A stretch of 64,000 bases of DNA from Caulobacter ginsengisoli (GTDB lineage: Bacteria; Pseudomonadota; Alphaproteobacteria; Caulobacterales; Caulobacteraceae). The stretch is from the NCBI RefSeq assembly GCF_030814835.1, contig NZ_JAUSVS010000002.1, forward strand, positions 827,604 to 891,603, in the 5' to 3' direction. The notes beneath the pieces are model-generated. The model was not told where the DNA came from. It saw only the letters and a program-made list of their open reading frames with translations, and searched no databases. Below are positions 62,796 to 64,000 of this stretch, in pieces (position 1 is the first letter of the stretch; each line of letters starts with the position of its first letter). A program made the position numbers and the translations under genes.

Positions 62796-63599
62796 TCAGC
62801 GGACTGGTTGGCTCGTAGCGGCGCTGGATTGCAGCCGCATTTCAACGCGCTTGGGGGGCTTTTTCCGTTTCGGTTCCTTGGGCGGATTTTCCAGCGCCTC
62901 CTGCAGCGGGGTCTTGGGCAGGTCGCTGAGCTTCAACGCGCCAGTCTTGTTTCCGTCCAAAAGGCCAAACCGCATGCGGGCGGCCCGGGCGGCCTCGTCG
63001 CGGGTGATGTGGCGGTCGAGGTCGCGGTCGGAGCCCGACACCGGCTCGACCTCGTTGAGCAGGCCATAGAGGCCAGCGCCATTGCGGCCGAAGCCATAGC
63101 CCTTGGGCGGGGGCTTGCTGAAGAACTTGCGCCTGGGGGGCGGGCCGCCTCGGGCCAGGCCGCCGCCCAGGCTGCCGTAGCGGTCTTCCTGGAACTGGGC
63201 CGCCCGGGGCAGGATTTCCGGGGCGACCTTCTGCTCGTAGTCGGCGACCTCGAAGCCGTCGAGGATGCCGTTGTGATCGACGTCCAGGGTGTCGAAGAAG
63301 GCCAGGCTGTCCTTGACCAGCTCGTCTTCGCTGAGCGTCCCGTCATGATTGGCGTCGGCGCGGGCGAACCAGGTCGCGACAGGGTAGGGCGCGCCGGGGG
63401 GGCTGCGGAAGGGCTCGCCGGCGGGGGAGATGAACACCTGCTCGCGCGGCTTGCGCGGGGCGTCGAGCTTGGGGTCCTCGGGCATGCCGGCGCCCTGTGG
63501 GCCGGCGGGCGGCGGAAACGGCGGCGGGCCGCCCTGGGCCAGGGCTGGACCGGCCAGCAGGCCGAGGGCGGCGATCAGGCAGAGAGACTTCTTCGACAT
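62796..63599 (-). CDS. Secreted EF-hand calcium-binding protein
   Basis: 267 residues from the ATG at 63599 (GGAG 8 nt upstream). Signal peptide 1-21 (G-L-L-A-G-P-A-L-A then Q), a proline-rich stretch, then two canonical EF-hand loops: D-A-N-H-D-G-T-L-S-E-D-E near 82 and D-V-D-H-N-G-I-L-D-G-F-E near 107. Two degenerate ones follow (S-D-R-D-L-D-R-H-I near 190, L-D-G-N-K-T-G-A-L near 215). The C-terminus is basic. First gene of the operon with the MacAB-like pump; it may be cargo or a calcium-sensing periplasmic partner. Confidence 0.82.
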   Translation of the reverse strand: MSKKSLCLIAALGLLAGPALAQGGPPPFPPPAGPQGAGMPEDPKLDAPRKPREQVFISPAGEPFRSPPGAPYPVATWFARADANHDGTLSEDELVKDSLAFFDTLDVDHNGILDGFEVADYEQKVAPEILPRAAQFQEDRYGSLGGGLARGGPPPRRKFFSKPPPKGYGFGRNGAGLYGLLNEVEPVSGSDRDLDRHITRDEAARAARMRFGLLDGNKTGALKLSDLPKTPLQEALENPPKEPKRKKPPKRVEMRLQSSAATSQPVR

Positions 63600-64000
63600 C
63601 CGGCGCTCCAAGAGACCGTGCAGGCTTCCGGTCCGCCGGTGTCGCCAGTGAGGCTGGCGCTTTGCGGGACTGCAACAATTGGTTCTTTAGAGGCTTGGGG
63701 CGCGGTCGGGAGTCAAGCGGCGCAACTCCTCTCCTCTCAGAGGAGAGGTCGACTCGGCTGGGCGTCAGCCCGCCGAGTGGGTGAGGAGACAGTCAGCGGC
63801 CACGTGTCGGGGAAACACCCTGCGCCGGCGGAATGCTGAACCGCCGCAAGGCTCCTCCTCCGTGGGACACCGCCTTCGGCGTGTCCCTCGCTCCTCCTCG
63901 CAAGCTGTTCAGACCGGGGAGATGGGTGACAGACGTTCGGGGACATCCGTTACAGGTTGAGTTTGATCCATAGACCTTCGCAGGTCGATGGAGGCGATGT
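63600..64000. other. Right-end intergenic region with hairpins and possible IS terminus
   Basis: 401 bp without a credible gene. It holds a CTCCTCT/AGAGGAG-type hairpin near 63727-63748, a second hairpin with GGGACAC...GTGTCCC around 63868-63891, and two related 22-23-bp units (63910-63931, 63932-63954) each ending GTGACA or GTTACA. This recalls the ends of IS481-type elements. The sequence to the right runs out of the window. Confidence 0.45.

Overview
The window looks like chromosome from a high-GC alphaproteobacterium of the family Caulobacteraceae (Caulobacter, Phenylobacterium or a close relative). The main reason is a nearly complete holdfast (adhesive polysaccharide) synthesis locus, hfsD/hfsABC, hfsFGH and hfsE. 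Its key promoters carry CtrA-like boxes and clustered GANTC (CcrM methylation) sites, the signature of Caulobacter-type cell-cycle control. No species can be assigned from the sequence alone. There is no rRNA and no CRISPR array; one tRNA-Ser(GCU) is present.

Layout. 1-5.5 kb: two large secreted FG-GAP/RTX proteins (one cut by the window edge) interleaved with two paralogous winged-helix regulators. 5.6-6.8 kb: an RcnB-like periplasmic protein and a Sel1-like small protein. 6.8-20.4 kb: the holdfast locus in three blocks (export/polymerisation 6.8-11.2; modification/flipping 12.7-15.8; initiating transferase 18.7-20.4). It is interrupted by a crotonase/TetR pair, a 2OG-Fe(II) oxygenase with a degenerate half-copy, and an S1-type serine protease. 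20.5-24.8 kb: tRNA-Ser, a third FG-GAP/RTX protein, an HTH protein and a quinol-monooxygenase-like protein. 24.9-47.4 kb: mixed metabolism and signalling, with two hybrid histidine kinases, a Gfo/Idh/MocA oxidoreductase, a secernin-like C69 peptidase, a CYP153-like and a second P450, an amidohydrolase, an NCS1 permease, a class V aminotransferase, an orphan MbtH-like protein, TetR/ICMT, DUF808 and paired lipoproteins. 47.4-51.9 kb: an epoxide-hydrolase-like protein, rutABC for pyrimidine breakdown with a nitroreductase, and a SpoU-type RNA methyltransferase. 51.9-54.9 kb: a fourth FG-GAP/RTX protein. 55-59 kb: a 3-methyladenine glycosylase, acyl-CoA ligase, TetR and TauD dioxygenase. 59.3-63.6 kb: a MacAB-like efflux operon led by an EF-hand protein. 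The last 400 bp hold hairpins and a possible IS end.

The strongest theme is surface attachment. A Wzx/Wzy-type holdfast pathway is surrounded by four secreted Ca2+-binding RTX proteins. They share a start pattern (M-x-x-F, no signal peptide) and, in the three complete copies, an almost identical C-terminal tail, as expected for type I secretion substrates. Three of the four sit beside an HTH gene. No type I secretion ABC transporter is visible here, so export would rely on a machine encoded elsewhere.

A second theme is intergenic architecture. At least six long inverted-repeat elements (arms about 25-40 bp, loop 35-120 bp) of unrelated sequence fill gaps between genes, mostly between convergent or divergent pairs. 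Several convergent gene pairs overlap by exactly four bases at their stop codons.
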